From Euryodendron excelsum (taxonomy: Eukaryota; Streptophyta; Magnoliopsida; Ericales; Pentaphylacaceae): a stretch of 64,000 nucleotides of DNA. Location of the stretch: the NCBI GenBank assembly GCA_033060915.1, contig CM065394.1, forward strand, positions 9,401,501 to 9,465,500. The letters are read 5' to 3'. The notes beneath the pieces were generated by a model. The model worked only from the letters and a program-made list of their open reading frames with translations, ran no database searches and was not told the origin of the DNA. The stretch's first letter is position 1; each line of letters opens with the position of its first letter. The translations under genes and the position numbers were made by a program. This document shows positions 1 to 11,724 of the stretch, in pieces.

Positions 1-204
1 CCTTAAAGAGAGCTAGGGTTTTGGGAGGATTTCGAGGGCTGTCTTGAGAGAGGCAAAGTTTCTTTGCGATTTTATGGACCTGGAATACATTAGGGGTGCA
101 CTGTATTTATAGGCAAAAGTTGAGGAGGTACTGCCACTAGAAGTGGAGCCTAGCTACTTTTTGGGTTGGCGCCACTGACAGTGGTGCCATCCTTGCATGA
201 AAAT
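1..204 (-). repeat. Truncated gypsy LTR fragment, minus orientation
   Basis: Read on the minus strand this matches the promoter part of the other large LTRs: a GGCGCC-type dyad around 168-189, a TATA box (TATAAATAC, 103-111 on the minus strand) and the start of the transcribed part with its AACCCTAGCT-like stretch. It stops abruptly where the plus-oriented LTR of element E begins, so E probably inserted into it. The five bases before E are AAAAT; the partner copy would lie beyond the right edge of the window. Confidence 0.7.
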
Positions 205-342
205 AGTAAGCACCTCATTTTTGCTCGCTCAGCAATCTCTGGCTTGACCGGACTCACATTCAAATCAAAACAGACACTTTCAAGCCCAAATCGGGTTTTC
301 AGACTCAATCCAATCAATTAACCACTTCGTGGGCCCTCTAGG

Positions 343-495
343 TGTTAGGATCAAGCGCTTACCACTGCACCAAAAGTAATTGCTATTAGTCAAGGCGCAA
401 CTTTATTTTCTTAAACCTTACAGTAGCCAGCGCCCTGTCTCGACTGCACGCATGCGGCAAGATGTTGGACTTGGCCTCCTGGCCTCTGCCTAACA
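343..495 (-). repeat. 3' LTR of the TRIM
   Basis: 153-bp terminal repeat beginning TGTTAGGATCAAGCGC and ending CCTAACA on the plus strand. It is similar along its length to 571-725, with scattered substitutions. Confidence 0.85.
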
Positions 496-556
496 ATCCC
501 CCTTCAGCACCTGCTCGCAAGCAGCATGCCCTCCAGGGGAGTTGAACCCATGACCT

Positions 557-568
557 GCTCTTATACCA
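557..568 (-). other. tRNA-iMet type primer-binding site of the TRIM
   Basis: The minus strand reads TGGTATAAGAGC; the plant initiator tRNA-Met PBS is TGGTATCAGAGC, so 11 of 12 bases match. Just downstream (minus strand, 538-548) GGTTCAACTCC resembles a tRNA B box, which may be chance. Confidence 0.8.
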
Positions 569-570
569 AT

Positions 571-725
571 TGTTAGGATTAAGCGCTTACCATTGCACCA
601 AAATCAATTTCTGTTAGTCAAGGCGCAACTTTATTTCCTTAAACCTTCACAGTAGCCAGCCCTCCGTCTCGACTGCACACATGGGGCAGGATGCTGGACT
701 TGGCCCTCCCAGCCTTCGTCCAACA
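571..725 (-). repeat. 5' LTR of the TRIM
   Basis: 155-bp terminal repeat beginning TGTTAGGATTAAGCGC. On the minus strand its end is followed two bases later by the iMet-type PBS. Confidence 0.85.
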
Positions 726-2210
726 TCAGGGCCAATAGAAGCAAAATGACCAAAAATACCCTTAGGGCATTGCTCAGTAAAATTCTAGTTGGAACGTCTT
801 CTTAAAGATGCTAAGTCTGTATTTCAACCTCATTTTCGATTCCAATTCTGGTGAAGGTCAATCAAACTCAATCTAGTTCGTCTTTCGAGAGAGTTGATGC
901 CTCATATGGGATGTCCATCTAGTACGGCATGTTTACCGAAAAAACTCAGAATGGTAGGTCCTTTCACACCTGTCAACCAAGACAAAACGCAAGTCCCTGA
1001 GCTAGTCGAGCGGTTCACTTCTGGTGCCTGCTAGCCCAACAAAGTAGAATGTTCGTTATTCAGCATGTTGATCTAGAAAGTACCTAAGGCCTTGAGATAA
1101 TAAAACCACTCAATAGCTTTCCCATATCAGACAAACTCTAGAATGAATGCACACCATTTGAGCGGCAGAAACCCTCACAAACATCGCAACTGTTAGAGTG
1201 ACAGAAACACTCACAACAGGTCAACATTGAAAATTGCCAACAAAACCCTTATGTCACGGGATCGAACACACCTCTTGGCCGTGACATGTTTACTGAAGGG
1301 CAAGATACCTTTGGAAACTAGCTCATCGCACACCATCAGAGTGACAGAAACACTCAAAACTTAGGTCAACACCAGTGCCCATTAGTCCATTCTAGTGAAA
1401 AATGACCAAACTGCCCCTTGGGCCCCAAAGACACACTTCTGGAGAAAGTACCTAAGACCTCAGAGCGATAAGTACACTCTTCTAAAATTGTCTCAAAGAT
1501 AATCTTGCATGTTCTAGTGCCTTCCAATCACTTAAAGATCAATTTTGAGAGCATTCGGTCAAAATGACCATTTGTCCCCTAAGCATCCAATCACCTCCAC
1601 AAACTACACTAACTCAGGGTATCAAACTGGTTACCTTTCGAGGATACTTCTGGTCGTATATTCAATATTTCTTTACCTTTCCAAACCATTTCAAGTCCAT
1701 TTCGAGAAACCTAGTGTAAAATGACCATTTTGCCCCTAGTGGGCCAGTTGTCTTTTCCAAACACACTGGCTTTAGGTATCAAACCAAAAATCTCCTAAAA
1801 CATTCTCAATAGTGTTTCCAAGCTTCAAGCCTCATCAAAAACCACTTTGTCTCGATCTCGGTTTTCTCCCGATTCAAATGACCATTTTTGCCTCTAGTTG
1901 GTCAGTCATCCTTTTCAACTATCCCAAATCTAGTTACCCTTGAGACACTCTTTATGGGATTCTCATCCATCCCTGGCCTTCCAAATCATTTCCTGACTTT
2001 TTAGAGTCACTCCTAGTGAAGCTAAGGTAAAAATTGAATGATAGTCTCTAGGACATGTGTTCAAATCTTTTGCCTTGTGTCCCAAGAATCAAAGATCTAT
2101 TTCTTCCCTACTTAACAACTTTCCTAAGGGGGTGGCACCCCTAGTAGTGGCGCTAGTGGAAAATTATGTCTGGTGTAACTACAATAGGCACCAATGTTAG
2201 TTCAATTTTC

Positions 2211-2219
2211 TATAAATAC
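2211..2219 (+). promoter_or_regulatory. TATA box of the E 5' LTR
   Basis: TATAAATAC, in the same LTR position in every gypsy LTR of the window that retains this region. It lies downstream of decayed GGCGCC dyads (about 2130-2160). Confidence 0.75.
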
Positions 2220-2486
2220 AAGCCACCCTTCTACGTATTTTAGGTCCGTAAAATCACTCTAGAAACTTTGTTTCTCTAAAAACAGAGCTCGTGTCCTCTC
2301 AAAACTCTAATTCTTTCAAGCTCCTACAAACCCTAGCCTTCATATATTCAAACCCTAATTTTCATATGCTTTATACACTCAAATTTAAGCCTTCAAACAT
2401 CCATTGAAATCAAAGTGCTGCATATTCAAAGCTCACAAATTTCAAGTAAAGCAAAGCAAACAAAGGAATCAAGCCAAAGAGACGAC

Positions 2487-2494
2487 AAGGTATG
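2487..2494 (+). promoter_or_regulatory. Splice-donor-like site in the E 5' LTR
   Basis: AAG|GTATGA with GT at 2490-2491, about 280 bp after the TATA box. Other LTR copies have AAG or ACG|GTAGG at the equivalent place. Confidence 0.5.
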
Positions 2495-4251
2495 ATTTTT
2501 AGTTAAATTATATAATCCCCCTCTCTCTATTCTCTCTCCAAATCTATATGAATTTTCTTTTATTTTAATCCCCATCTTCTACTTCCTTTTCTTGCATGCA
2601 TGAAATAAGGGACCTCCCGATTGATGCTTAGGAAGGTCTTGGAGAGGATCACCATGTCAACGATTTTCTTTGAGTTTCCCCTAAGATAGTGTGGGTCTGA
2701 CACCCTTGATTATGTGATGAAGTCTAACATTGTATGTTTAAGTCTCTATTGCATTGTAATTGTCATATTCATACATTGCATTCAATAACATATTCAAAAC
2801 TTGCATTATTGATTGTTTTCAAAACTTGCATCCAAAAGAGTTGTTTTCAAAATCACACTCCTAGGATGATTCTAGTCATTCCATGGTTAGAGTTGTTTTA
2901 GGAAAGAGCTATATTCAACATGACCATTAAGGTTCAAATTTGAGTTTAAGCCTTAAATTGTTTTTCAAGAAATCACAATTCTAAGGTAATTCTAGCCATT
3001 CCATGGTTAGGGTAATTTTAGGAAAGCGTTACATTCAAAGAGACCAACAAAGTTCGTATCAGGGTTTTAAACCCTAGTTGTTTTCAAAGTCACAACCCTA
3101 GAATGGTTCTAGTCTCCTGATGATCAGGATCGTTTTAGAAAAGTGAGACATTCAAGAGACTTTTAAAAGCTTATATTTAAACCTTTCTTAAATAGCTTTT
3201 TGCAAATCTATTTCCAAAAATCCTTTACAAAGATTCACTTTCCAAAAACTCATTGTTTTGAAATCAAAATCAAAACCCTAGAACCCTTGTTTAGGAAACC
3301 GTAATTTTTTCTACATCAAATCATAGGTTTCTAAAATTATTTTTTCCATGAAATCGAAGATTTTCAAAACTATTTTCTACATGAAATCATAGATTTCCTA
3401 AATCAAAAGTCACATGAAGTGATAGATTTCCAAAATTAAAGCTTTCCAATTTCATGTCAAATTAAATCTTTTTCTAAATAGGAAACCAAATCAAATCATC
3501 TATTTTTTAAAATAAGATCCAATCTTCAACTTTAGTAAATAGAAATAAAATATTTCCTAATTTCAAATCCTTCCTAATTTCAAAGTTCCAAATATTTCCT
3601 AATTTCATAACCCTCCAAAGACAACACTTTCATTTTGCAAGTGAAATCCAATCTTTCTAATTCGAATGCATTGCATAAGCCCTAGGTCATAGGATTGCTT
3701 AGATCTCAAGTTATCTCAAACCTAGGTCAAATATTTTCAAACTCAACTTTTCAAATTCAATGTTTCTTAAATCGAACCTTGCCAAATTCAAACCATTCCA
3801 AATTTATACCTTTCTTAATTCAAACCTTTTTCCAAAATCAAGTGTTTCCAAAATCAAGTTTTTCCTAAAATGAAACTTTTCGAATTTGAAACCTTCCTAA
3901 AATCAAAACTTTCTAAAGTCAAACCTTTCTATTTCAAGTGCATGTTTCAACCCTAGGTTGCATAAACTCTAGGAGGAAAATACCCTAGTTCAACCCCAAA
4001 CTCTAAGTTAGGAGACTTCCACTATTTTCTAAGCCAAGATAGTTTTAAAACTCTAATTCAAGTCAAGATGATGGCAAAATTCAATTCAATATTTCTAAAA
4101 TAGTTCCAAGTTCGATTTCAAATTGAAGTCAATTTCAAATCAAAGCTCAATTCTTCTAATCAAAGTTCAAATCCAACCGTTTTCAAGTCAAACTTTCCAA
4201 AGGCCTCAAAGTGTCTTTCAAATCGAACAAGACCTCAAAGTGTCTATTTTC

Positions 4252-4333
4252 AATCGAACCCCGAGTCTGAACCACGACTAACTTAATTCCCAATAAAGGA
4301 ATATGTAGGCAACCCTCAAGGGTGCAGTCACAA
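4252..4333 (+). promoter_or_regulatory. Conserved motif block near the LTR 3' end
   Basis: Decayed copy of a block found in all the large LTRs here: a GGACTC/GTCCGAAC dyad, ACTACGACTGACCTGATTCC, then GGATACGTAGGCAACC and GGTGCGGTCA. From memory, similar TACGTAGGCA blocks occur in Tat/Ogre-type LTRs; I could not check this. Confidence 0.6.
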
Positions 4334-4948
4334 CCTTTTTCAAAATTCCCATTCTCTTTTTCAAAATCAATCTCTCTTTAAATTCTTTTCATACACTTGC
4401 ATAGCATGCATCATGTCATCCTTAAAGTGTTGACGTAAACCTTTTTTTTCAAATTCTCAAAGTGGATTTAAGTGGACATTAAATAACTAGAGATTCTAAA
4501 TGAGTGAACCTAGGGTGAAAAAACATGTAAGTACCGCACGAGTGGGATAGGGTGATAGCCTAGGTCATCTTCCCTATATGTAACTAACTTTCGAATCTAG
4601 AATCACTATTTTCAAAAGACCAAAACGGTATTATTTTCAAAAAGGGCTTAAACATTTTTCGAAGGTTGCCAAACAACTTGTTTTATCCAAAATTCCTCTT
4701 TTCGAAAAGCTTTTCTAAAACTTTTTCAAAAACCTTAAGTTTAATCTTCGGATTACACTTAGTTTGAGGTGACCTAACTCATCTTAATAAAGTTAGGTGG
4801 TGCCTCCAAATATTTTTCAAAAATCCTTATTCAAATCAATTTCTAATTCAAACCTATTAGCACTCGTCCTTATAAGAGGATGAGTTCTAACGAGAGAGTA
4901 TAGTGTATTTTCTCACCATTCTTAAGTGCGAAAAAATCGGGGGCAATA

Positions 4949-5457
4949 GCTGACGACTTCACTGGGGCCGCTTAGAGGGTTAAGCCATTATCATGTCTCT
5001 TCACCCTTTTACTCATCTAGAATCTTCGATTAATTAGTCTAATTCTATCCACTTCCAATTTGTCAAAATCCAGCTTTTCAAAATTGTTTTAAAAAATGCC
5101 ATCACTTACATTCAATTCATATTTAATCATTCTATCTTGCATTAAGTTTGTCATCAAAGTACTAACTTTTTGCATTTTTATTTTGTAGGTGGACCATGTT
5201 CACCTTTATTTTATTGTCTATATAAACTACCATGATTGAAAGGATGGAATGGATAGGAAGGATGGGAGTTGTTAGGCTCTTTCCTATGTTCTTTTAAAAT
5301 TTCACACACATACACACAAACGCATTGCATGTGCACTTGTATTTGCATACTTGCATTATTACTTGGTTACTACCCTTTTAGTTGGAAGGGGGAATCGCAT
5401 ATTGGTTGCGGGCGGATGCTGTGTTAGTTTTCTTAGCTAACGACCTCTTGATAGTTC
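4949..5457 (+). other. PBS and leader of E, first part
   Basis: The PBS region 4951-4968 is a decayed TGGCGACTCCACTGGGGA. At 5187-5188 is an acceptor-like AG preceded by TACTAAC and a T-rich run (TTTTTATTTTGTAG|G). The leader breaks off at 5457, where the copia-like LTR inserted next to AGTTC, and resumes at 47374. No gene is visible. Confidence 0.75.
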
Positions 5458-5973
5458 TGTTGGCCCGAAATAGCAAACCAAGAAGGGGGGGTGAATTGGG
5501 TTTTTAGAACTTTAATCAATAATCACAGATTAACAAAATACACTAATGGAATAATAGCACAATATAAGATATATATGCAGGCAACTTATATATATGCACA
5601 GTGAATGAAAAATAGAACATAAAATAAAGAGATGGAGACACACAGATTTTATAGAGGTTCAGCCAACGTTGCCTACGTCATCTCTTTCTCGATCCTCTCA
5701 AAGGTATTCCACTATGTAATCTTCTCTTTACATAGCTGCTAGTTTTTTCAAGTGCCCAGCTCACTATTATACAAGAGTTTACACCAAACTCTCAACTCCA
5801 AGTGATGTTTTCCAAGATCACTCAATCTTACAAGTGTATTACCCAAGCTACACACAAGCTCACATGGTTTACAAATGAAATAGATAAAACCAATACAATG
5901 GGTAGCTCTCTCAAAGAGTAGATATAGTAGATTTTTGCTAAATGCTTCCTCTCGGACTGTAGCAGTTATAGAG

Positions 5974-8900
5974 TGTTACGCCCAAATTTTTTGCACTAGA
6001 GGAATAGACACACAAGCGGGAAAAACACTGTATTCTCTCGTTATAACTCACCCTCCTAGAAGAATGAGTGCGACTAGGTTTGTATTGAAAATTGGTTTGA
6101 ATAAAGGGCTTTTAGAAAAGATTTGGAGTCGCCACCTAACTTGATTAAGGTGAGTTAGGTCACCTAAAAACTAAGCATAATCTGAAAACTACACTTAAGG
6201 TTTTTGGAAAAAAGTTTTTGAAAATACCACCTCAAGAGAAGGTTTTTAAGAAAACAGGTTGTTTGGTAACATTTGGAAAACATTTAAGCCCTTTTTGAAA
6301 ATAAATCCATTTTTGGTCTATGAAAACAGTGATTCTAGGTTCAAAGGTTAATTACGTGTAGGGAAGACGCACTAAGCCATCACCCTACCCTGCCCTTGCG
6401 GTACCTACATGTCAATCAACCCTAGATTCACCTATAAGAGTCTTCAACTAACCAATGTTCAATCCTATCCACTTTCGAAAACAATGTTTAAAAGACATGA
6501 TACATGATATGCAAATGCAAGAGAAAGAGTAAGAAAATAGATTTGGAAAAAGATTTGAAAAGATAGATTTGAAATTAGAAAGTTTTAGAAATTGAAAGTA
6601 GAGATTTAGAAATAGATTTTTGGAATTAGAAAATTAGATTATGGAATTGAAAACTTAAAGAAGATTGTAGAATTGGAGATTTGAAAAAGATTGTGGAAAT
6701 AAAATTTTGAAAAATGTTGTGACCGCACCCATGAGGGTTGCCTACGTATCCTTTTGGAGGAATCAGGTCAGTCGTAGTTCGGACAAGAGTCCGATTGGAA
6801 ATAGAAGAGTTCATATGGAAAAGAGCTGGAGTTGGAACTCGAATTGGAATTGGAAGAATAGGAAATTTGGACTTTGATTGGAAGATTTGAAAAGATTGGT
6901 TTTGAAAGACCTGGACTTAGAAAAGAAAGATTGGACTTGACTTGGAAGAAATATTTGGACTTGTTTCGGAAAGATGGAGGTTTAGGAAACCTAGACATAG
7001 GAACCTAGAAAAGAAAGATTGGATTTGATTTGGAAAGATTTTAGAAAAGAATTGACTTGAATATTGGACTTGGAAGATTAGGAAACTTGGAATTAGGAAA
7101 GATGTCGATTTAGGAAAATTTCAACTTAGGAAAATTTTAGGTTTAAGAAAGTTTTCACATTAGGAAAGTTTCAACTTAGGAAAGTTTTGGAATTAAGGAA
7201 GTTTCAACTTAGGAAAGTTTTGAATTAAGAAAATTTTATTTTAAAAAGGTTTTGAAATAGGAAAGTGTTGAATTTAGAAATGTTTTGAATTAGGAAAATT
7301 TTAGTTTAAGAAAGGTTTAGAATTTGGAAAGTTTCAACTTAAGAAAGTTTTGAATTTAGAAAGCTTAGACTTTTAGAAAGATTTTAACTTAGGAAAGATT
7401 TGAATTTAGAAAACTTTAGAACTTTTGGAAGATTCAAAGTTTGAGTTTTAGAAAGATTTGAAAATCTAAATTTGGGAGTTAAAGTTTGGAAAGGATGTGG
7501 AATTAAGAAAGTTTAAAATGAGGAAAGGTTTAGACTTTGAAAGATTTGAAGTTTAGGAAAGTTTAGAACTTAGAAAATTTTAGAGTTTGAAAGTTTGGAA
7601 TTTAGAGAGTTTAGGATTTAGAAAGTTTTAAAGTTTTAGTTTTAGAAAATCTTGGGATTAGGAAAGGTTTGAGTTTAAAAAAGATTTGAAAACTTAGATT
7701 TGGAAAGTTAAGATTTGAAAAGGCGTAGAATTAGGAAAAGGTTGAATTAGGAAAGATTTGAGAATTGAACTTTAGAATTTCGGAAAGATTTTTATGTTCA
7801 AGTTTTGGAAATTTAAGATTTAGGAAAGTGAAAGATTAGGAAGGAATTGAATTAGGAAAGACTTGGATTAAAAAGGGATTGGATTTTGTTTCTAAAAGAT
7901 AAAATTTGATTTTGTTTCCAAAACGGAGGATTGGATCTAGTTTCCTAAACGGGAGATTTGATTTGGTTTTCTAAAGGGAATATTTGATTTGACAAGGATT
8001 TAGAAAAGGAAGTTTTAGAAACCCTAGATTTGGAAGTGTATAGTTTTGACGTAGAAAATAGGTTTGAGAAATATGTATAGTTTTGATGTAGAAAACACGA
8101 AGTTTTGGAAACCTAGGTTTTAAAGCAATTTTGAAAATCATGTTTTTGGAAAGAAAATTAGGGTCTCCTAATCATGGCTCTATGGCTTGACTTGGGCTCT
8201 AAGGGAAGGGATTTTTGGAAAGTGTGTTTTTGGAAAAGATGTTATGGGAAGGAAATCCTAGGGAGGAATTTTTAGAAGGTGAGTTTTGAAGAGAAAGTTT
8301 TTGGAAAGATTTTTAGAAGGAGATTATGGGAAAGAGTTTTTAGGAAAGAGATTTAGGGAGCGTTTTTAGAAAGTAAATTTTGAGGAGAGTATTTTGGAAA
8401 GGAGTTAAAAAAAAAGGAAGTTTTCGAAAAGAAGATTTTAGAGGGAGTTTTTAGAAAACAATTTTAGAAATAAGAGTTTTTTAGAAAGCATATTGACAAA
8501 GAGGGTTTTAGAAAGAGAGACTTTTGAAAAGAGAGTTTTTTTGGAAAGTATAAAAACGTCTCACTTTCCTAAAGCGATTCTAATCATAAGAAGGCTAGAA
8601 CCACTTTAAGAAAGTAGTTTTGAGAATAACAAGGAGTTGAAAATATGGACCATGTTGGTCACTTTAAATGTAACACTTTCCTAAAGCAATCCTAACCATG
8701 AAAAGGCTAGAATCAACCTAGTATTGTGATTTTGAAAACAAGTTTTGAAAAAGGAGATTTCGATGCAATTTTGAAAACAAGTTTGAAAACGATTTTGAAA
8801 AGGACTTTGAAAATAACTTTTGGAAGAATGCAAGAATCATGATATGGACAATGCAAATTTGGGGTCGTGAACATACAAGGTTAAGGCTTCACCACATAAT

Positions 8901-11088
8901 CAAGGGGGCCGAACCCACGTGGCCTCCGGTTAGACTAAAAGAAAGCCCCCGGCACGATGACCCTCCAATAGCCTAATCCTACACATGGACTGGGAGTCCC
9001 CTTATTTCAAGCATGCAAATAAAGGGGAGGAAAGAGATGGAGAATTAAAATAGAGAAAACCAAGTGGGTTAGGAGAGAGAAGAGAGAGGGGGAAGTGCAG
9101 AAACTTAAAGAGAAAGCCTACCTTGTCTTGTTTATTTCACTTTGCTTTACACGCCTTGCTTTCTTGCTTTTTCTTCAGTCTTCGCTTCAGTCTTCGAGAG
9201 CTTTGAGTTGTAGCAATCCAAGTTTTCAATGGAGGGTTGGAGGCTAGTGTATAAGTGTATAGGACGCCAGGGTTTAGCTAGGGTTTGGAAAACCTAGAGA
9301 AGCTTGGGTTTTGGGAGTGTACGAGCTCTGTATATCGAGAATTTGGGTTTTTAAATTGAGTTTATAGAACCCTTTTATGCTGAAAGAGGCTCTGTATTTA
9401 TAGAGATGGGATAGACCTGACACCTATTGTAGTGGCGCCAGGCCAAATTCCCCCTAGTGGCGCTAGGCCAAATCTTGGCTTGGCGCCACTAGTAGTGGTG
9501 CCAGCCAGTTAGGAAAGTTTCTAAGTCGGCAAGCAACGTATCTTGAGAAGATTTGGGCGCTTGTACTAGTGACTACCATGCAATTTTTAGCCTGGCTTCA
9601 CTAAGAGTGACTCCGGAAAGTCCGGGGAGGATTTGAAGAGGCCGGGAATGACCTAGAGAGCCGGAAAAGGGCAAGAACACTTAGAATAGCGTCCCAGAGG
9701 TATTTGACTTGAAAAATGATGATAGGATGTGTTAGAAGAATTGATCGGGCCGTTAAGGGCAAAACGGTCAATCGGGCCAGAAAGCTGCCGTGATGGACTT
9801 GGAATGTCCCGAAAAAAAAGACTTGAGATTTGGAAACATTATTTAGAATGTTCCCTAAGGCTTGCCGGTTTGATATCCAGAGCCGGTGTGGTTGGAAAAG
9901 GCGACCGGCTTCCAAGGGCAAAACGAATATTTTGCACCGGGTTTGCCGGAACTGACTTGGAATGATCCGGAAAGATAAAGAAAGGTTGAGAACACTATAA
10001 GAAGCATTCTTGGGAAGCTACCGGTTTGATACCCAGGGCCAGTATGGCTCCCGGGGCGTTTGAATGGCTAAGGGCAAAATGGTAATCTTGACCGAAAAGT
10101 CTCAGAATTGGCCTGAAACTGACTAGAAGGCACCTAATCATGCTAGATTGCCTTTAAGACAATCTTGGAATGTTGGACTTACCGTTCTGAGGATTCAAAT
10201 GTGTTCTTGAGGAACGTGCTAGAAAATGGCCCTAGGGGCAGTTTGGTCATTTTCCACTGAAGTGGGCTGGCAGGCACTGGTGTTGACCTGGATTTTGAGT
10301 GTTTCCGCCACTCTGATAGCGATCGCGTAATATAAGGGTTTGTTGGCAATTCCCTATATTGACCTGTTTGCGAGTATTTCTGCTTCTCTGACGGTTGCGA
10401 TGTTTGCGAGTATTTCCACTACTTTGACGGCTCGCGATCATTCTCGAGACTGCCTGATCTAGGGAAGCTGCTAAAGGGACTTAGCACCTGAGAATCAACT
10501 TTCTCAAAAGGCATGCCTAAATAGACATTTCGACATTGGCAGGCTAGCAAGCGCCAAAGGTGGACCATTCTACCATCTAGGGGACTTGGGGTCTCGTCCC
10601 GGCCGACAGGTTTAAAGGGACTTACCATTTCGAAGAGATTTTGTTCAAAAAATGTGTCGGGCAATCTCGATGAATCAATTGTCAAGAGAGAGGGGTCGAA
10701 ATTGGAATTGGACCTGGAAAGGGAACTTATCGTCTTCGAAAAATGTGCCTGTTAGAATTGGAAAGGGGACTTACCGTCTTTGAAAAGACGTGCCTAATTC
10801 AAAATTGGAAAGGGGACTTACCATCTTCGGAAAGACGTGCCTAATTGGAATTGAAAAGGGGACTTATTGTCTTTGGAAAGACGTGCCTAATTGGAATTAG
10901 ACCGAATGATGCCCCCAAGGGCATTTTGGTCATTTTGCCTCTATTTGGGCTCGATGGGGCCCGCTAAGCGATGAATTGACAAGATTAGACTTAGAAAGTT
11001 AATTTGGCTCGAAATATGCTCACAACGACTTGGACACAAGTTTGAACAGACCGTAGACTGCCGAGCAGTCAACAATGGGGTGCTTCCA
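5974..11088 (-). mobile_element. Solo gypsy LTR, minus orientation, 5.1 kb
   Basis: It reads TGTTACGCCC on the left and ends GGGGTGCTTCCA on the right, the minus-strand form of the family ends (TGTAAGCACC ... GCGACA). The TSD TAGAG is perfect (5969-5973 and 11089-11093). No internal region is attached, so it arose by LTR-LTR recombination. On the minus strand it holds, in order, the CTCGAG-type and 156-bp tandem parts (about 9600-10960), dyads (about 9420-9510), a TATA box (9394-9402), a donor-like GT (9120-9121), a low-complexity tract (about 7000-8550) and the conserved motif block (6721-6791). Confidence 0.93.
9394..9402 (-). promoter_or_regulatory. TATA box of the solo LTR
   Basis: TATAAATAC on the minus strand, just downstream of GGCGCC-type dyads at about 9420-9510. 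Confidence 0.75.
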
Positions 11089-11724
11089 TAGAGCAGCGAG
11101 GAATATTTAGCCTTCCATACGCATATATGAGTTTGGCACTTTTAGATCATTCTCCCATACCCATATATGAGATTGAACCCATATATATAGTTTTCTAAAT
11201 AAACTAGTCGTAAGAGCCGTTGGAAGTGCACTGACAGTGTGGGCGCATAAGACAGATAAAAAAATCTGACCGTTAGACCGAATTTTTGAATTCCTGTGAC
11301 CTACCAAGATTGTCAGCAATCTTCTTCTGGTGCTGCCAATCTAGCTCCCAGTTTTTTTCAATGTGAGATTGTCAACAATCGTTTTTCTAGTGTCACCAAT
11401 CTTGACTTACCATTCATTTGACGTTGCTCTTTAATAAGATTATAAGTAAACCTTACTTCGTGCTCCCACTCTATACTTTTGCTTCTTTTATCATTTGTTC
11501 TTCCATAAGGTTATCAACAATATTTAACTTGTGTTGCCAATCTGTCTCCTTGTTTATTTTGCTATTTTGCCTTTTATCAAGATGGTAAGCAATCTTGCTT
11601 GGTGTCGGCAATCTGGTCCTCTGCTGTAGTTGTTGTTGCTTTTCACAAACCTTAACCTATCCCTTTTGATAATCAGTCTTCGATGGTGTAAACATGTTTG
11701 GGCTCTACTGATCATCTTGATAGC
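11089..11724 (+). repeat. Copia-like LTR, second part, with degenerate 59-72 bp repeats
   Basis: Between the two gypsy insertions. Five diverged units start near 11306, 11365, 11436, 11507 and 11579. Each has a GATTGTCAGCAATC-like dyad followed by a GTGTCACCAATCT-like phrase. Related phrases continue after the insertion (45930-46900), confirming that the parts belong together. No gene. Confidence 0.65.

Larger units (their letters stand above)
343..725 (-). mobile_element. TRIM (miniature LTR retrotransposon), 383 bp
   Basis: Two direct terminal repeats of 153 and 155 bp, both starting TGTTAGGAT and ending AACA, flank a 75-bp centre. On the minus strand the centre begins with a primer-binding site (557-568) matching the initiator tRNA-Met PBS TGGTATCAGAGC with one change, and ends in a purine-rich tract (GAAGGGGGAT) beside the left repeat. 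There is no coding capacity. It lies in the E LTR; flanks CTAGG and TCAGG look like a mutated TSD (three of five bases agree). Orientation is minus. Confidence 0.9.
205..4948 (+). repeat. 5' LTR of element E
   Basis: It starts with a decayed TGTAAGCACC (AGTAAGCACC) and ends just before the PBS at a decayed TGACA-type end (CAATA). It contains the TRIM insertion (343-725), TACCCCTAG-type tandem units (about 1380-2000), decayed dyads (about 2130-2160), a TATA box (2211), a donor-like site (2489/2490), about three diverged copies of a ~118-bp unit (about 2860-3150), a low-complexity TTTCC-rich tract (about 3180-4240) and the conserved CGAAC-TACG motif block (about 4252-4333). Length without the TRIM is about 4.36 kb. 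Confidence 0.85.

Noticed and set aside
5935..6144. 69-residue plus-strand frame
   Set aside because: Crosses the boundary between the copia-like LTR and the solo LTR at 5974, so it cannot be a real gene.
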